A stretch of DNA of 64,000 bases from contig NZ_JRJU01000014.1 in assembly GCF_000787375.1 (NCBI RefSeq), forward strand, positions 1 to 64,000, written 5' to 3'. The first letter of the stretch is position 1. Every line of letters begins with the position of its first letter. Positions 43,013-52,119 of the stretch are shown piece after piece. Below the pieces are notes generated by a model. The model worked only from the letters and a program-made list of their open reading frames with translations. It did not search any database and was not told the DNA's origin. Both the position numbers and the translations under genes were made by a program. The stretch comes from Halalkalibacter okhensis (GTDB lineage: Bacteria > Bacillota > Bacilli > Bacillales > Bacillaceae_D).

Positions 43013-43569
43013 AGGATCTTAATAATTATTATTTGAGAGAACTGTCTGAAAGTGACTTAGAGCTAGTCCTAAATTGGAGAAACTCAAAACCCATTCAAAA
43101 GTATATGTATACTGATCACAACATTACTATGCTAGAACATCAAGAGTGGTTTAAGAGAGTTGAAAAGAATGAAAACCATATCGTGCGTTTACTGGTTTAT
43201 AATGAAGAACCTATAGGGTTAGTTACTATTAATAACTTTGATAATAAAAACAATAAATGTTATTGGGGTTTTTATATAGGAGATCGAAACGCTCCAAGAG
43301 GATCTGGAACGATTATGGGCATTTTAGCATTAGAATTGATCTTTGAGAATTTACAAGTAAGGAAACTATGTGCTGAGGTATTAGAAAATAACATCAAAAG
43401 TTTAAACTTTCATAAAAAATTAGGGTTTAAAGAAGAGGGGAGATTTGTAGATCACATAGTGAAAAATAATCAGCATTTTGATGTAATTCCTTTAGCTTTA
43501 TTTAAAGCAGAGTGGATTGATGTGAAGAAAAAACTATTAATTAATTTAAGGAAGGAAAAGTATGAATAA
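43009..43569 (+). CDS. pseH: PseH/SpsD: UDP-4-amino-4,6-dideoxy-N-acetyl-beta-L-altrosamine N-acetyltransferase
   Basis: This 186-residue GNAT acetyltransferase starts at ATG 43009 (RBS GGGGGAGGAAA; overlap with pseG). Features: YYLRELSESDLELVLNWRNS, QEWFKRV, IGLVTINNFDNKNNKCYWGFYIGD, GSGTIMGILALELIFENL and VLENNIKSLNFHKKLGFKEEGRF. It acetylates the 4-amino group before PseG acts. It overlaps pseI by eight bases. Confidence 0.9.
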   Translation: MKDLNNYYLRELSESDLELVLNWRNSKPIQKYMYTDHNITMLEHQEWFKRVEKNENHIVRLLVYNEEPIGLVTINNFDNKNNKCYWGFYIGDRNAPRGSGTIMGILALELIFENLQVRKLCAEVLENNIKSLNFHKKLGFKEEGRFVDHIVKNNQHFDVIPLALFKAEWIDVKKKLLINLRKEKYE

Positions 43570-44614
43570 AATTTATGTAGAAGATAAAGTAATATGTTCA
43601 AATAGTGCGCCTTTTATTATTGCTGAAATGTCGGGTAACCATAATCAATCTTTAGAACGTGCCTTAGAGATTGTTGAAGCAGCTGCTAAGGCAGGAGTTC
43701 ACGCTTTGAAACTGCAAACCTATACTGCTGATACGATGACTTTAGACGTAACAAGTGACGATTTTGTGATTAGCGATGACAAAAGTTTGTGGAATAAGAA
43801 ATCGTTATATAAATTGTATCAAGAAGCCTATACTCCTTGGGAATGGCATAAACCAATTTTTGATCGATGTAAAGAGCTAGGAATAATAGGTTTTAGTTCA
43901 CCATTTGATGAAACAGCAGTGGATTTTTTAGAGTCATTAAAAGTTCCATGTTATAAAATTGCATCATTTGAAAATACGGACACCCCCTTAATTCGTAAAG
44001 TCGCTAAAACCAAAAAGCCATTGATTATTTCCACGGGTATGGCAACTATTGGAGAGATAGATGAGACAGTCCGAACTGTTAAAGAAGCTGGCTGCAAAGA
44101 TGTAATTTTGCTTAAATGCACGAGCACATACCCCGCATCCCCTGAAAATACGAACATTAAAACAATTCCGCATATGAAAGAACTATTTCAATGTCAAGTT
44201 GGGCTATCCGATCATACATTAGGTACAGGAGTAGCCATTGCAAGTGTAGCACTTGGCGCAACTGTAATTGAAAAGCATTTCACATTGTCTAGGGCTGAGG
44301 GCGGGGTTGACTCTATGTTTTCTATGGAGCCAAAAGAAATGGAGTCTCTTGTAGTGGAAACGAAGAGAGCGTGGTTAGCGGGGGGAAAAGTTAATTATGG
44401 TCCAACTTCTGAAGAAAAAAACTCTTTAAAATTTAAAAGATCACTTTATGTTTCAAATAATATGCAGAAAGGAGAAGTATTTACAGAAAAAAATGTTAGA
44501 GTAATACGTCCTGGATATGGAATTGAACCAAAATATTATGATTATATCTTAGGTAAAAAAGTTAATACGGATGTGAAGAAAGGAACACCTTTAAGCTGGG
44601 ATTTTATTGGTTAA
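43562..44614 (+). CDS. pseI: PseI/SpsE: pseudaminic acid synthase
   Basis: This 350-residue NeuB-family enzyme condenses the 6-deoxy hexose with phosphoenolpyruvate to form the nonulosonic acid. Motifs: PFIIAEMSGNHNQSLERALEIVEAAAKAGVHALKLQTYTADTMT in parts, CYKIASFENTD, ISTGMATIGEIDE, LLKCTSTYPA, GLSDHTLG and VIEKHFTLSR (metal ligand His). The C-terminal SAF domain follows (FKRSLYVSNNMQKGEVFTEKNVRVIRPG). The MSGNHNQ form is typical of pseudaminic rather than sialic acid synthases. It ends with a terminator, so the first three genes form one unit. Confidence 0.92.
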   Translation: MNKIYVEDKVICSNSAPFIIAEMSGNHNQSLERALEIVEAAAKAGVHALKLQTYTADTMTLDVTSDDFVISDDKSLWNKKSLYKLYQEAYTPWEWHKPIFDRCKELGIIGFSSPFDETAVDFLESLKVPCYKIASFENTDTPLIRKVAKTKKPLIISTGMATIGEIDETVRTVKEAGCKDVILLKCTSTYPASPENTNIKTIPHMKELFQCQVGLSDHTLGTGVAIASVALGATVIEKHFTLSRAEGGVDSMFSMEPKEMESLVVETKRAWLAGGKVNYGPTSEEKNSLKFKRSLYVSNNMQKGEVFTEKNVRVIRPGYGIEPKYYDYILGKKVNTDVKKGTPLSWDFIG

Positions 44615-44656
44615 AAGAACAAAGCGTTAAAGCGTTTCTTATAAAATATTTATGGC

Positions 44657-44707
44657 CGACAGCTTAGTTGACTATCAAGAATCAGTCATCTAATCTGTCG
44701 TTTTTTT
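44657..44707 (+). terminator. Terminator after pseI
   Basis: CGACAG (44657-44662) and the following TTAG and TGACT segments pair with AGTCATCTAATCTGTCG, then seven T. Part of this hairpin is included in the element shared with 38605. Confidence 0.75.
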
Positions 44708-44772
44708 ATGGTGTCTGCTAAATAAATAGACATGTTTAATAGGTACTTGTCCGTTTCGGTTTTCTATACAGA

Positions 44773-44796
44773 GAATATGATGGTATCACCGTAAAT
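44773..44796 (+). promoter_or_regulatory. 24-bp core shared with 38717-38740
   Basis: Identical to the core found upstream of the kelch-like gene, about 60-160 bp before the start codon in both cases. Probable common regulator or polymerase binding region; the protein that binds is unknown. Confidence 0.5.
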
Positions 44797-44857
44797 GTTA
44801 GTTGAATTGCTATAGCAATAAACATAATTTATACGTTGGAGTGAAAGGAAGGTTTTT

Positions 44858-46438
44858 ATGGCGAAAACAAGAAAAAGAAAGGCTGTCACGACGACTAGTG
44901 CGAAAAAAAGAAAGCTTATCGCAGCAAGAAAGGCGAAAAGAAGAAAGCTTGCCGCAGCGAGAAAAGCAAAAAGAAGAAAGCTTCTCGCAGCAAGAAAAGT
45001 GAAAAGAAGAAAGCTTGTCGCAGCGAGAAAGGCGAAAAGAAGAAAGCTTGTCGCAGCGAGAAAAGCAAAAAGAAGAAAGACTGTCGCGCCAAAGAAAACC
45101 AAAAGAACCAAAGATGTTACAGGAAAAAAAAGAAGAAGGAAGGGTAAGAAAAGAAAGAAATGGCTTCATTTACCGATTGAAGTTCCTAAGAGGGAATTAG
45201 ATGGAAAGCTTCTTTTGGCTTATTATGCTGTGAAAAATAACTATAGTGTAATTATTGGAAGACAACCAACAGTCTATGCTAATGCAAAATACTTTCCAAA
45301 AGGAATTTTCTTTTCAAAAGGATATCCTAACGCAAGTGGCTATAGAAATGGTCCTTTAAGAGATATCAAAAAAATGGGCCATGCTATTGTTGAATTGGAT
45401 GAAGAAGGATTGCTTTTGAATCGAGATATTAAATTTATAAGCGATCGAACAACTGAAAATAACTATAAAATTCTTAATCAAATATATTGTTGGGGAAATA
45501 GGCAAAAGAATGCTTTATCTAAAGCTTATCCTAAGTATAAAAATAGATTTACTGTTACCGGACACCCCAGATTTGATTTATTAAAGGAAGAGTTCCGAAG
45601 TGTACACGACGATGAAGTACAACAAATAAAACAGAAATATGGAGATTTTATACTAGTTAATACGAGATTTTCTATTTACAACCATGCAAACGGAAAAAAA
45701 TTCCAAAATTTATCAACGGTGAAAGCAATACACAAAAAATATAGGAATCTATATCCCCATTTAAGAGATCTCTATCATCACTTCATTAACATGATTAAGG
45801 CATTAAGCAAAAGGTACCCTAATCTTAACATCGTTATCCGTCCTCATCCGAGTGAAAGCAAAGTTAGTTATCAAAAAGCGTTTAAAGATTATAATAATGT
45901 GTTTGTTGTACACGAGGGGACAATAGCAAAATGGAACTTAGCTTCTAAAGTAGTGATACACAATAGTTGCACAACAGGTCTTGAGGCATTTCTATTAGGA
46001 AAGCCAGTTATCTCATATAGACCAGTTACTTCGAAACAACATGACGAATATATCCCAAATGAAGTTAGCTATCAGGCTACTAATATAAAACAAGTTACTT
46101 CTTTTATTGATTCTTACTTGTCTACAGGAAGCACGAATAAATTCACTGATGAACAATTTATAAGAAAAGGAAATGAATTGTTAACTAACTATTATGGAGC
46201 TATGAGTGGAAACCATGCTTATAAAAATATAATCCGTATGTTCGACAAAATTAAAATAAAGGGAAAGACCTCTTTACAAACTAAGAAAATCAGTCAAAAA
46301 CGAGTAAAAACAATATATGTTACTAGTGTGAAGATCCAATCCTTTTTTAATAAGTTAGATGAAATTGAAGGAGTTAAAAATAAAAGAACGATTCGTCGAC
46401 TCAGACAAAATCTTTATATTATCGAACCTAAAAAATAA
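44858..46438 (+). CDS. Polybasic-repeat fusion to a surface-carbohydrate transferase-like domain
   Basis: This 526-residue protein has residues about 16-103 that are almost pure Lys/Arg/Ala repeats with an 11-residue period (KRRKLVAARKA, about six copies). Residues about 105-480 look like a GT-B/CDP-glycerol-transferase-type 'surface carbohydrate biosynthesis' domain: LPIEVPKRELDGKLLLAYYAV, PKGIFFSKGYPNASGY, VTGHPRFDLLKEEF, DFILVNTRFSIYNH, NIVIRPHPSESK, IAKWNLASKVVIHNSCTTGLEAFLLGKPVISYRP. A basic C-terminal tail follows. The N-terminus resembles the CotG-type or histone-like basic repeats of spore coat proteins, so it may tether the enzyme to coat or acidic glycan. RBS GAAAGGAAGG. Confidence 0.7.
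   Translation: MAKTRKRKAVTTTSAKKRKLIAARKAKRRKLAAARKAKRRKLLAARKVKRRKLVAARKAKRRKLVAARKAKRRKTVAPKKTKRTKDVTGKKRRRKGKKRKKWLHLPIEVPKRELDGKLLLAYYAVKNNYSVIIGRQPTVYANAKYFPKGIFFSKGYPNASGYRNGPLRDIKKMGHAIVELDEEGLLLNRDIKFISDRTTENNYKILNQIYCWGNRQKNALSKAYPKYKNRFTVTGHPRFDLLKEEFRSVHDDEVQQIKQKYGDFILVNTRFSIYNHANGKKFQNLSTVKAIHKKYRNLYPHLRDLYHHFINMIKALSKRYPNLNIVIRPHPSESKVSYQKAFKDYNNVFVVHEGTIAKWNLASKVVIHNSCTTGLEAFLLGKPVISYRPVTSKQHDEYIPNEVSYQATNIKQVTSFIDSYLSTGSTNKFTDEQFIRKGNELLTNYYGAMSGNHAYKNIIRMFDKIKIKGKTSLQTKKISQKRVKTIYVTSVKIQSFFNKLDEIEGVKNKRTIRRLRQNLYIIEPKK
44903..45110 (+). repeat. 33-bp tandem repeats coding for Lys/Arg repeats
   Basis: About six 33-bp copies with the core AGAAAGCTTGTCGCAGCGAG. They encode the KRRKLxAARKA units. 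Such repeats are prone to copy-number change and open spurious ORFs in other frames. Confidence 0.8.
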
Positions 46439-46495
46439 AATGCAGTTTCGTATGATTATTAATAAGTAAACCATCTACAGAGAGGAGGAGAACTA

Positions 46496-47500
46496 GTGTT
46501 TTTTAAAAATAAAAAAATTTTGATTATAGGTGGAACTGGAACGATTGGTCAAAGCTTGTTAAATACTATTATTTTAGAACAGCCACAAGTTGTTCGGATC
46601 TTTAGTAGAGATGACAACAAACAATTCAATCTACAAAATACTCTTGGTAATAGAAAGGATGTTCGTTATTTAATCGGTGATGTTCGTGATTATGACCGTG
46701 TTTTAAGCGCGATGCAGGATATTGATTATGTCTTTAATGTAGCTGCGATGAAGCATGTACCATCATGTGAATACAATCCTTATGAAGCTGTACTCACCAA
46801 TATTAATGGAATGAATAATGTTATTAAGGCTGCGATTGTTCAAAATGTACAAAAAGTTATATTTACAAGTTCTGACAAAGCTATTTCACCAACAAATGTT
46901 TACGGAGCAACTAAACTTATGGCCGAAAGACTAATATCTTCTGCTCAATATAACAAAGGAAAAGTAAAAACAACCTTTGCCAGTGTAAGATTCGGGAATG
47001 TAATGGGTTCAAGAGGATCAGTTATTCCTTTATTTACTAAACAGATAACTGAAAATAAACGCATCACGGTTACAGACTTAAAAATGACTCGTTTTATGAT
47101 GACATTAAGACAGGCAACGGCACTTACAATCAAGGCTCTTAAGGAATCAAAAGGTGGTGAAGTTTTCGTTTTAAAGATGCCAGTAATTACTTTAGAAGAT
47201 TTAGTGCATGTAGTCATAGAGCAAACTTGTAATAAATATAACCTAAAAGAAGAAGAAATTAAAATTGAAGAAATTGGATTGAGAGTAGGAGAAAAAATGT
47301 ATGAAGAATTAATGACATTTGATGAATCAACTATGGCATGGGAGTTGCCAAGTATGTTCATAATCCCTGGAAGATTTGGAAAAGAGGAAAAGTATTCAGG
47401 TGCTAAAAGGCCAAAATATGGAACATATAGTTCGAACAGTCAGGCACCTATTTCAATCGAAGAGATACGAAAAATAGTTCAATCGGAAAAACTGATTTAA
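46496..47500 (+). CDS. pseB: PseB-like UDP-GlcNAc 4,6-dehydratase (5-inverting)
   Basis: This 334-residue SDR-fold enzyme has NAD loop GGTGTIGQSL, GDVRDYDRV, NVAAMKHVPSCEYNPYEAV, SSDKAISPTNVYGATKLMAER (catalytic YxxxK) and SVRFGNVMGSRGSVIPLF. This matches PseB/CapD-type dehydratases that convert UDP-GlcNAc to the 4-keto-6-deoxy-L-altro sugar, the first step of the pseudaminic pathway. GTG start 46496 with GAGAGGAGGAG. First gene of the second half of the cluster. Confidence 0.88.
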   Translation: MFFKNKKILIIGGTGTIGQSLLNTIILEQPQVVRIFSRDDNKQFNLQNTLGNRKDVRYLIGDVRDYDRVLSAMQDIDYVFNVAAMKHVPSCEYNPYEAVLTNINGMNNVIKAAIVQNVQKVIFTSSDKAISPTNVYGATKLMAERLISSAQYNKGKVKTTFASVRFGNVMGSRGSVIPLFTKQITENKRITVTDLKMTRFMMTLRQATALTIKALKESKGGEVFVLKMPVITLEDLVHVVIEQTCNKYNLKEEEIKIEEIGLRVGEKMYEELMTFDESTMAWELPSMFIIPGRFGKEEKYSGAKRPKYGTYSSNSQAPISIEEIRKIVQSEKLI

Positions 47501-47516
47501 GAAAGGGGAATATGGT

Positions 47517-48461
47517 ATGAATGTTCTAGTTACTGGTGGAGCAGGTTTTATTGGAAGATGGGTTGTTAAACAATTACTTGATGATGGTCATTGTGTTTAT
47601 GTTTTGGATGACCTTTCAAATGGGAGGAAAGAAAATATTGCTGATTTTATAAATCATCAAAATTTCAAAGAATTTATTCGGGGTGATATAAAGGAGGTGC
47701 CAGTATTAGAAAAAATATTTAAAAATAATATTGATCTTTGTTATCACCTAGGTGCTAGTATTAATGTGCAAGATAGCATTGATGACCCGGCTACTACCTT
47801 TGAAAATGATACGGTAGGAACGTTTAATGTATTAGAGCAGTGTAGAAAACATAAAGTGAAATTGGTATTTATGAGTACTTGCATGGTTTATGACCGTGCT
47901 TTGGATTCAACAGGTATTAAAGAAACGGACCCAATTAAACCAGCTTCGCCTTATGCGGGTTCTAAAATTGCAGCTGAAAATATGGTGTTATCCTACTACT
48001 ATGTATATGATCTTCCTACTGTTGTGATTCGTCCATTTAATACGTATGGACCTTATCAAAAAACTGGGGGAGAAGGTGGAGTTGTTGCTATATTTATAAA
48101 AAATGCACTAAGAAATCAGCCACTTCAGATTTACGGTGATGGGGAGCAAACTCGTGACCTATTGTATGTAGAAGATTGTGCACGATTTGTGGTCAAGGCG
48201 GGTTATTCAGATGAAGTTAAAGGGGAGATTATTAATGCAGGATTAGGACGTGATATCTCAATAAACGAACTGGCTAAGCTAATCGTTCAGGACGAAACAC
48301 GTATTGTGCATGTTGAACATATTCATCCTCAAAGTGAAATACAAAAATTATTATGTAACTATGAGAAAGCAAGGAAATTATTGAATTGGGAACCACAAGT
48401 TACATTAGAAGAAGGAATTAGAAGGACAGAGAGTTGGATAAAATCAACAAATATTATTTAA
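47517..48461 (+). CDS. NAD-dependent sugar epimerase/dehydratase
   Basis: This 314-residue extended SDR has NVLVTGGAGFIGRWVVKQLL, YHLGASINVQDSIDDP, FMSTCMVYD, SPYAGSKIAAENM (YxxxK), VIRPFNTYGPYQ, GDGEQTRDLLYVEDCARFV. It resembles UDP-glucose/GlcNAc 4-epimerases and dTDP-sugar enzymes. It is not needed for the standard Pse pathway, so it may make a second sugar or an alternative isomer for the same glycan. 16 bp after pseB, 15 bp before pseC: same operon. Confidence 0.8.
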   Translation: MNVLVTGGAGFIGRWVVKQLLDDGHCVYVLDDLSNGRKENIADFINHQNFKEFIRGDIKEVPVLEKIFKNNIDLCYHLGASINVQDSIDDPATTFENDTVGTFNVLEQCRKHKVKLVFMSTCMVYDRALDSTGIKETDPIKPASPYAGSKIAAENMVLSYYYVYDLPTVVIRPFNTYGPYQKTGGEGGVVAIFIKNALRNQPLQIYGDGEQTRDLLYVEDCARFVVKAGYSDEVKGEIINAGLGRDISINELAKLIVQDETRIVHVEHIHPQSEIQKLLCNYEKARKLLNWEPQVTLEEGIRRTESWIKSTNII

Positions 48462-48476
48462 TTAGAGGTAATAATT

Positions 48477-49682
48477 ATGAAAAGTAAAAATAAATTGGCC
48501 ATTCACGGTGGTATACCTGTGAGAAGTTCATATTTGCCATATGGACGACAATGGATTGACGATGAAGATATTAAAGCTGTTGTAGAGGTATTAAAAAGTG
48601 ATTACTTAACAACCGGGCCAATCATTTCTCAATTTGAAATAGAAATAGCAGCATATGTTGGAGCAAAATATGCTGTTGCTTTTTCCAACGGCACAGCTGC
48701 ATTACATGGCTCGTGCTTTGCTGCAGGGTTAAATGAAGGGGATGAAGTTATTACTACACCAATGACCTTTGCAGCAAGTGCAAACTGTATCATTTACCAA
48801 GGAGCTAAACCAATATTTGCAGATATTGAACCAAACACCTACAATATCTCTCCACAATCTATACAATCACTTATTACTCCAAAAACAAAAGCGATTATTC
48901 CTGTTGATTTTACAGGACAACCAGCAGATCTCAATGATATTCAAATACTTGCCAACAAATATGACTTAATTGTAATCGAAGATGCAGCTCATGCATTAGG
49001 CTCTCTTTATAAAGGGCGAAAAATAGGGTCAATAAGTGATATGACCATGTTTAGCTTTCATCCTGTAAAACATATAACTACAGGCGAAGGTGGAGTAATC
49101 ACAACAAATAATAAAAGATACTATGAAAAGCTTATACAGTTTCGGTCTCATGGCATAACGCGAGATCAAGGTAAATTAATTGAAAATCATGGTCCGTGGT
49201 ATTATGAGATGCAGTTTCTCGGTTTTAATTATCGTCTCAGCGATATACAAGCCGCATTAGGTATAAGTCAGTTAAAGAAATTAAATAAATTTGTTCAACG
49301 AAGAAGGCTAATTGCTGAAATGTATAATAAAGCCTTCAAAGGTATTTCTGAGATTACTGTGCCTTATCAAACGGAGGACAGTAACTCTAGTTGGCATCTC
49401 TATATCATTCGTTTGAATTTAAATAAACTTAGTGCAGGAAGAAAAGAGATATTTGAAGCATTACTAAAGGAAAATATAGGAGTGAATGTGCATTATATTC
49501 CCGTTCATAAACTTCCATACTATAAACAAATAGGCTATGAGCAAGATTTGTGCCCAAATGCAGAGAAGTTATATGAAGAAACGATTACCATTCCTTTATT
49601 TCCATCAATGACAGAACAAGATGTTCACGATGTAATAACTGCTGTTAAAAAAGTCATTAATCATTACTCGATAGAGGGGTGA
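48477..49682 (+). CDS. pseC: PseC/SpsC: UDP-4-keto-6-deoxy-N-acetyl-altrosamine aminotransferase
   Basis: This 401-residue PLP enzyme of the DegT/DnrJ/EryC1 family shows LPYGRQWIDDEDIKAVVEVLKSDYLTTGP, AVAFSNGTAALHGSC, PMTFAASANCIIYQGAKP, VIEDAAHALGS, SFHPVKHITTGEGG (PLP lysine), GFNYRLSDIQAALGISQL and GVNVHYIPVHKLPYY. It adds the 4-amino group to the PseB product. It is typical in length and precedes the cytidylyltransferase by 4 bp. Confidence 0.9.
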   Translation: MKSKNKLAIHGGIPVRSSYLPYGRQWIDDEDIKAVVEVLKSDYLTTGPIISQFEIEIAAYVGAKYAVAFSNGTAALHGSCFAAGLNEGDEVITTPMTFAASANCIIYQGAKPIFADIEPNTYNISPQSIQSLITPKTKAIIPVDFTGQPADLNDIQILANKYDLIVIEDAAHALGSLYKGRKIGSISDMTMFSFHPVKHITTGEGGVITTNNKRYYEKLIQFRSHGITRDQGKLIENHGPWYYEMQFLGFNYRLSDIQAALGISQLKKLNKFVQRRRLIAEMYNKAFKGISEITVPYQTEDSNSSWHLYIIRLNLNKLSAGRKEIFEALLKENIGVNVHYIPVHKLPYYKQIGYEQDLCPNAEKLYEETITIPLFPSMTEQDVHDVITAVKKVINHYSIEG

Positions 49683-49686
49683 GAAG

Positions 49687-50418
49687 ATGAAAATAGTAGC
49701 AATTATACAAGCACGTATGGGGTCTACTAGACTACCTGGGAAAATATTAAAAAAAGTTATGGGGAAAACGTTGTTAGAGTATCAATTAGAGAGAGTTCGT
49801 AGAGCGAAACAAATTGATGAGATTATCATAGCAACAACAGAAAAAAAAGAAGATGATGTGATAGTACAAATATGTAATCAAAACTCTATTCGCTGCTTTA
49901 GAGGTTCTGAAGAGAATGTTCTTGAGAGGTATTATAAAGCGGGATTGAAATATCATGCAGACTTAATAGTTCGACTGACCTCTGATTGTCCATTAATAGA
50001 TCCTTTTATTATAGATAGGGTGATCACTACGTATCTACAACATAACTATGATTATGTATCGAATACTATAGAAAGGACCTATCCACGTGGTATAGACGTT
50101 GAAGTATTTTCAATGTCTATACTACAAGAGGTTTATAATGAAGCAAGTACACTTGCTCAAAGAGAACATGTAACACCATTTATATACCAAAATCCAATTC
50201 GTTTTAAACTTGGAAATGTAAGATATGGAACGAATGAAAGTAGACAACGGTGGACTGTAGATACAAATGAAGATTTTGAATTAATAAGTAAAATTATTAC
50301 ATTGTTATATCCTACAAATAAAAATTTCACTATTGAAGATATCTTGAAATTGATAAAGAATAATCCAGATTTAGAAAAAGTAAATAGTCATATAGAACAA
50401 AAAGAAATGGAAAAATGA
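49687..50418 (+). CDS. pseF: PseF/SpsF: nonulosonic acid cytidylyltransferase family
   Basis: This 243-residue nucleotidyltransferase has IIQARMGSTRLPGKILKKVMGKTLLEYQLERV, EIIIATTEKKEDD, FRGSEENVLERYYKAG, RLTSDCPLIDPFIID, YVSNTIERTYPRGIDVEVFS, REHVTPFIYQNP and RWTVDTNEDFELI. This is the SpsF type, which activates the sugar as the CMP derivative (pseudaminic or a related acid) for transfer. Last gene of the cluster with a terminator after it. Confidence 0.85.
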   Translation: MKIVAIIQARMGSTRLPGKILKKVMGKTLLEYQLERVRRAKQIDEIIIATTEKKEDDVIVQICNQNSIRCFRGSEENVLERYYKAGLKYHADLIVRLTSDCPLIDPFIIDRVITTYLQHNYDYVSNTIERTYPRGIDVEVFSMSILQEVYNEASTLAQREHVTPFIYQNPIRFKLGNVRYGTNESRQRWTVDTNEDFELISKIITLLYPTNKNFTIEDILKLIKNNPDLEKVNSHIEQKEMEK

Positions 50419-50432
50419 TAAAGTTTAATATA

Positions 50433-50456
50433 AGCGCCTATTCATTGGCGTTTTTT
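50433..50456 (+). terminator. Terminator of the Pse cluster
   Basis: CGCC/GGCG stem with AAGCGCC start and six T. Confidence 0.7.
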
Positions 50457-50679
50457 GTTTTTGTTAAAACCGTAGCGCAAATAGATTGATTTAATGAACA
50501 ATACGTCAAGCAAATTTATTAGAGAAAATAAGTATTAATTAAAAATATTGTACAGCATCTAAGCATTATGAAGAATAAAGAAGAATTTTGTCGAAATTCA
50601 TGTTACGTTTGTAAGACTCTTGTAGTAAGATGAAGGTAACACGCTAAATATGTTACATTTAAATGGAAGGGTATCATAT

Positions 50680-51855
50680 ATGACAAAATCATGGTTTTGT
50701 ATTTATGGGTTCTTGTTCAGCTTGCATTTACTTTATATTTTTGTATTTGAACAGTTCACGATGAATATTTTAATATTAATTGCAATTATATTAATTCTAA
50801 TTATAGGTTCTGAAAAGCTGTATCGAAAGAAAACTACTGAACAAAAAGCATTAAAGGAAAAAATAAAAACTATAAAGGCTGAAGAAGAACGATTACGTAG
50901 AGAACTAGAACAAAAAAATCAAATTATCCAAAATCTTGAATTAATCGATTTAGCTTATGATGTCATAAATAAGACAACAATACATGTGTCAAAAAAAGTA
51001 GAGGCTCTATATGAGTGCACAAAAGAAGAGTTTGAAGCTCACCCATTTAGGTGGCAAGACGCTATCCATCAAGATGATATGAAGCTTGCGTTAAATAAGG
51101 AGAAACAATTATTATTAGGAAGTACCATTCAATATACGCATCGTATTGAGCTTGCTAATCAAAAGATTAAATGGGTTGTCAATAAAGCGATACCGGTTCC
51201 TGATTCAAATGGGAAATTGGTTAAGATCTATCGTACGTTTCAGGATATTACAGAACAAAAACAGCGTGAAGACCAACTAAGACAGCTTGCTTTCTATGAT
51301 GATTTGACTGAATTGCCCAATAGAAAATTATTAGATATCCAATTAAAAAAAGCGTTAGCTAGGTCCAAGCGACATAATCATACTCTTGTCACAATGTTTA
51401 TTGATTTAGACGGATTTAAAAAGGTAAACGACACGTATGGCCATGAATGCGGCGACCGACTATTAAAAGAAGTGGCTAACCGATTAAATGAAAGTGTTCG
51501 AGAAGAAGATTTAATTTTTCGACTCGGTGGGGATGAATTTATCATTATTTGTGAGGAAGCGGATAAAGAAGAAGCAAGTCATATTGCAGAGCGGATTCTA
51601 TTTGCCGTTTCTCAATCCTTTTTAATTAAGGATTTTGAAGTGTCTGTTTCGCCAAGCATAGGAATAAGTCTCTTTCCTGAAGATGGACAAAATAGAGAAA
51701 CACTTATCGAAAATGCTGATAAGGCGATGTACGATGCGAAAAGAAAAGGCAAAAGTAATTTTCAATTTTATTCAGAAGACCTAAGAGATGTTCAATCCCG
51801 TAAGTTTGATATTTTTGAAAAAATATTTAAAACCGTATCAAAAATTAAAAATTAG
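50680..51855 (+). CDS. Membrane GGDEF diguanylate cyclase with PAS domain
   Basis: This 391-residue protein has two N-terminal membrane helices (residues about 5-50), a short coiled coil, a PAS-like domain (residues about 100-210, ending YRTFQDITEQKQREDQLRQLAFYDDLTELPNR) and a GGDEF domain with intact RLGGDEF active site. An I-site RxxD (REED) lies five residues before GGDEF, so product inhibition is expected. It synthesises cyclic di-GMP. I start at 50680 (MTKSWFC), with GGAAGGG upstream, rather than at 50650. Monocistronic. Confidence 0.88.
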   Translation: MTKSWFCIYGFLFSLHLLYIFVFEQFTMNILILIAIILILIIGSEKLYRKKTTEQKALKEKIKTIKAEEERLRRELEQKNQIIQNLELIDLAYDVINKTTIHVSKKVEALYECTKEEFEAHPFRWQDAIHQDDMKLALNKEKQLLLGSTIQYTHRIELANQKIKWVVNKAIPVPDSNGKLVKIYRTFQDITEQKQREDQLRQLAFYDDLTELPNRKLLDIQLKKALARSKRHNHTLVTMFIDLDGFKKVNDTYGHECGDRLLKEVANRLNESVREEDLIFRLGGDEFIIICEEADKEEASHIAERILFAVSQSFLIKDFEVSVSPSIGISLFPEDGQNRETLIENADKAMYDAKRKGKSNFQFYSEDLRDVQSRKFDIFEKIFKTVSKIKN

Positions 51856-51918
51856 GGTAAATATGGATTCTCTCATTCTATCTCTTTTTTGTCACATTAC
51901 TCAATAATTTGAATAATA

Positions 51919-51955
51919 TAGAGCTACTAACTGATATGTTAGTAGCTCTTTTTAA
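51919..51955 (+). terminator. Terminator after the GGDEF gene
   Basis: AGAGCTACTAAC pairs with GTTAGTAGCTCT, followed by five T. Confidence 0.85.
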
Positions 51956-52119
51956 TGTGTTTTTGTCTAAAAGGTGACAATATTAATTTTTTTATGCAAT
52001 ATCTTCTGACAAAAGGTTTGAGGGGACAACCTAAGGGAATGTAAGGTTTGAGAAAGAGGTTAAAGTATACTCATTTGTTGTTTATATATAAGGGTGTATA
52101 AATGAAAGGTGTGATTTCT

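Noticed and set aside
44764-45200. Several Phe/Leu-rich minus-strand and Gln/Glu-rich plus-strand ORFs
   Set aside because: They are antisense or off-frame readings of the 33-bp Lys/Arg repeat of the gene at 44858.
50533-50679. Possible promoter TTGTAA...AAGATG before the GGDEF gene
   Set aside because: Hexamer matches and spacing were too poor to call.
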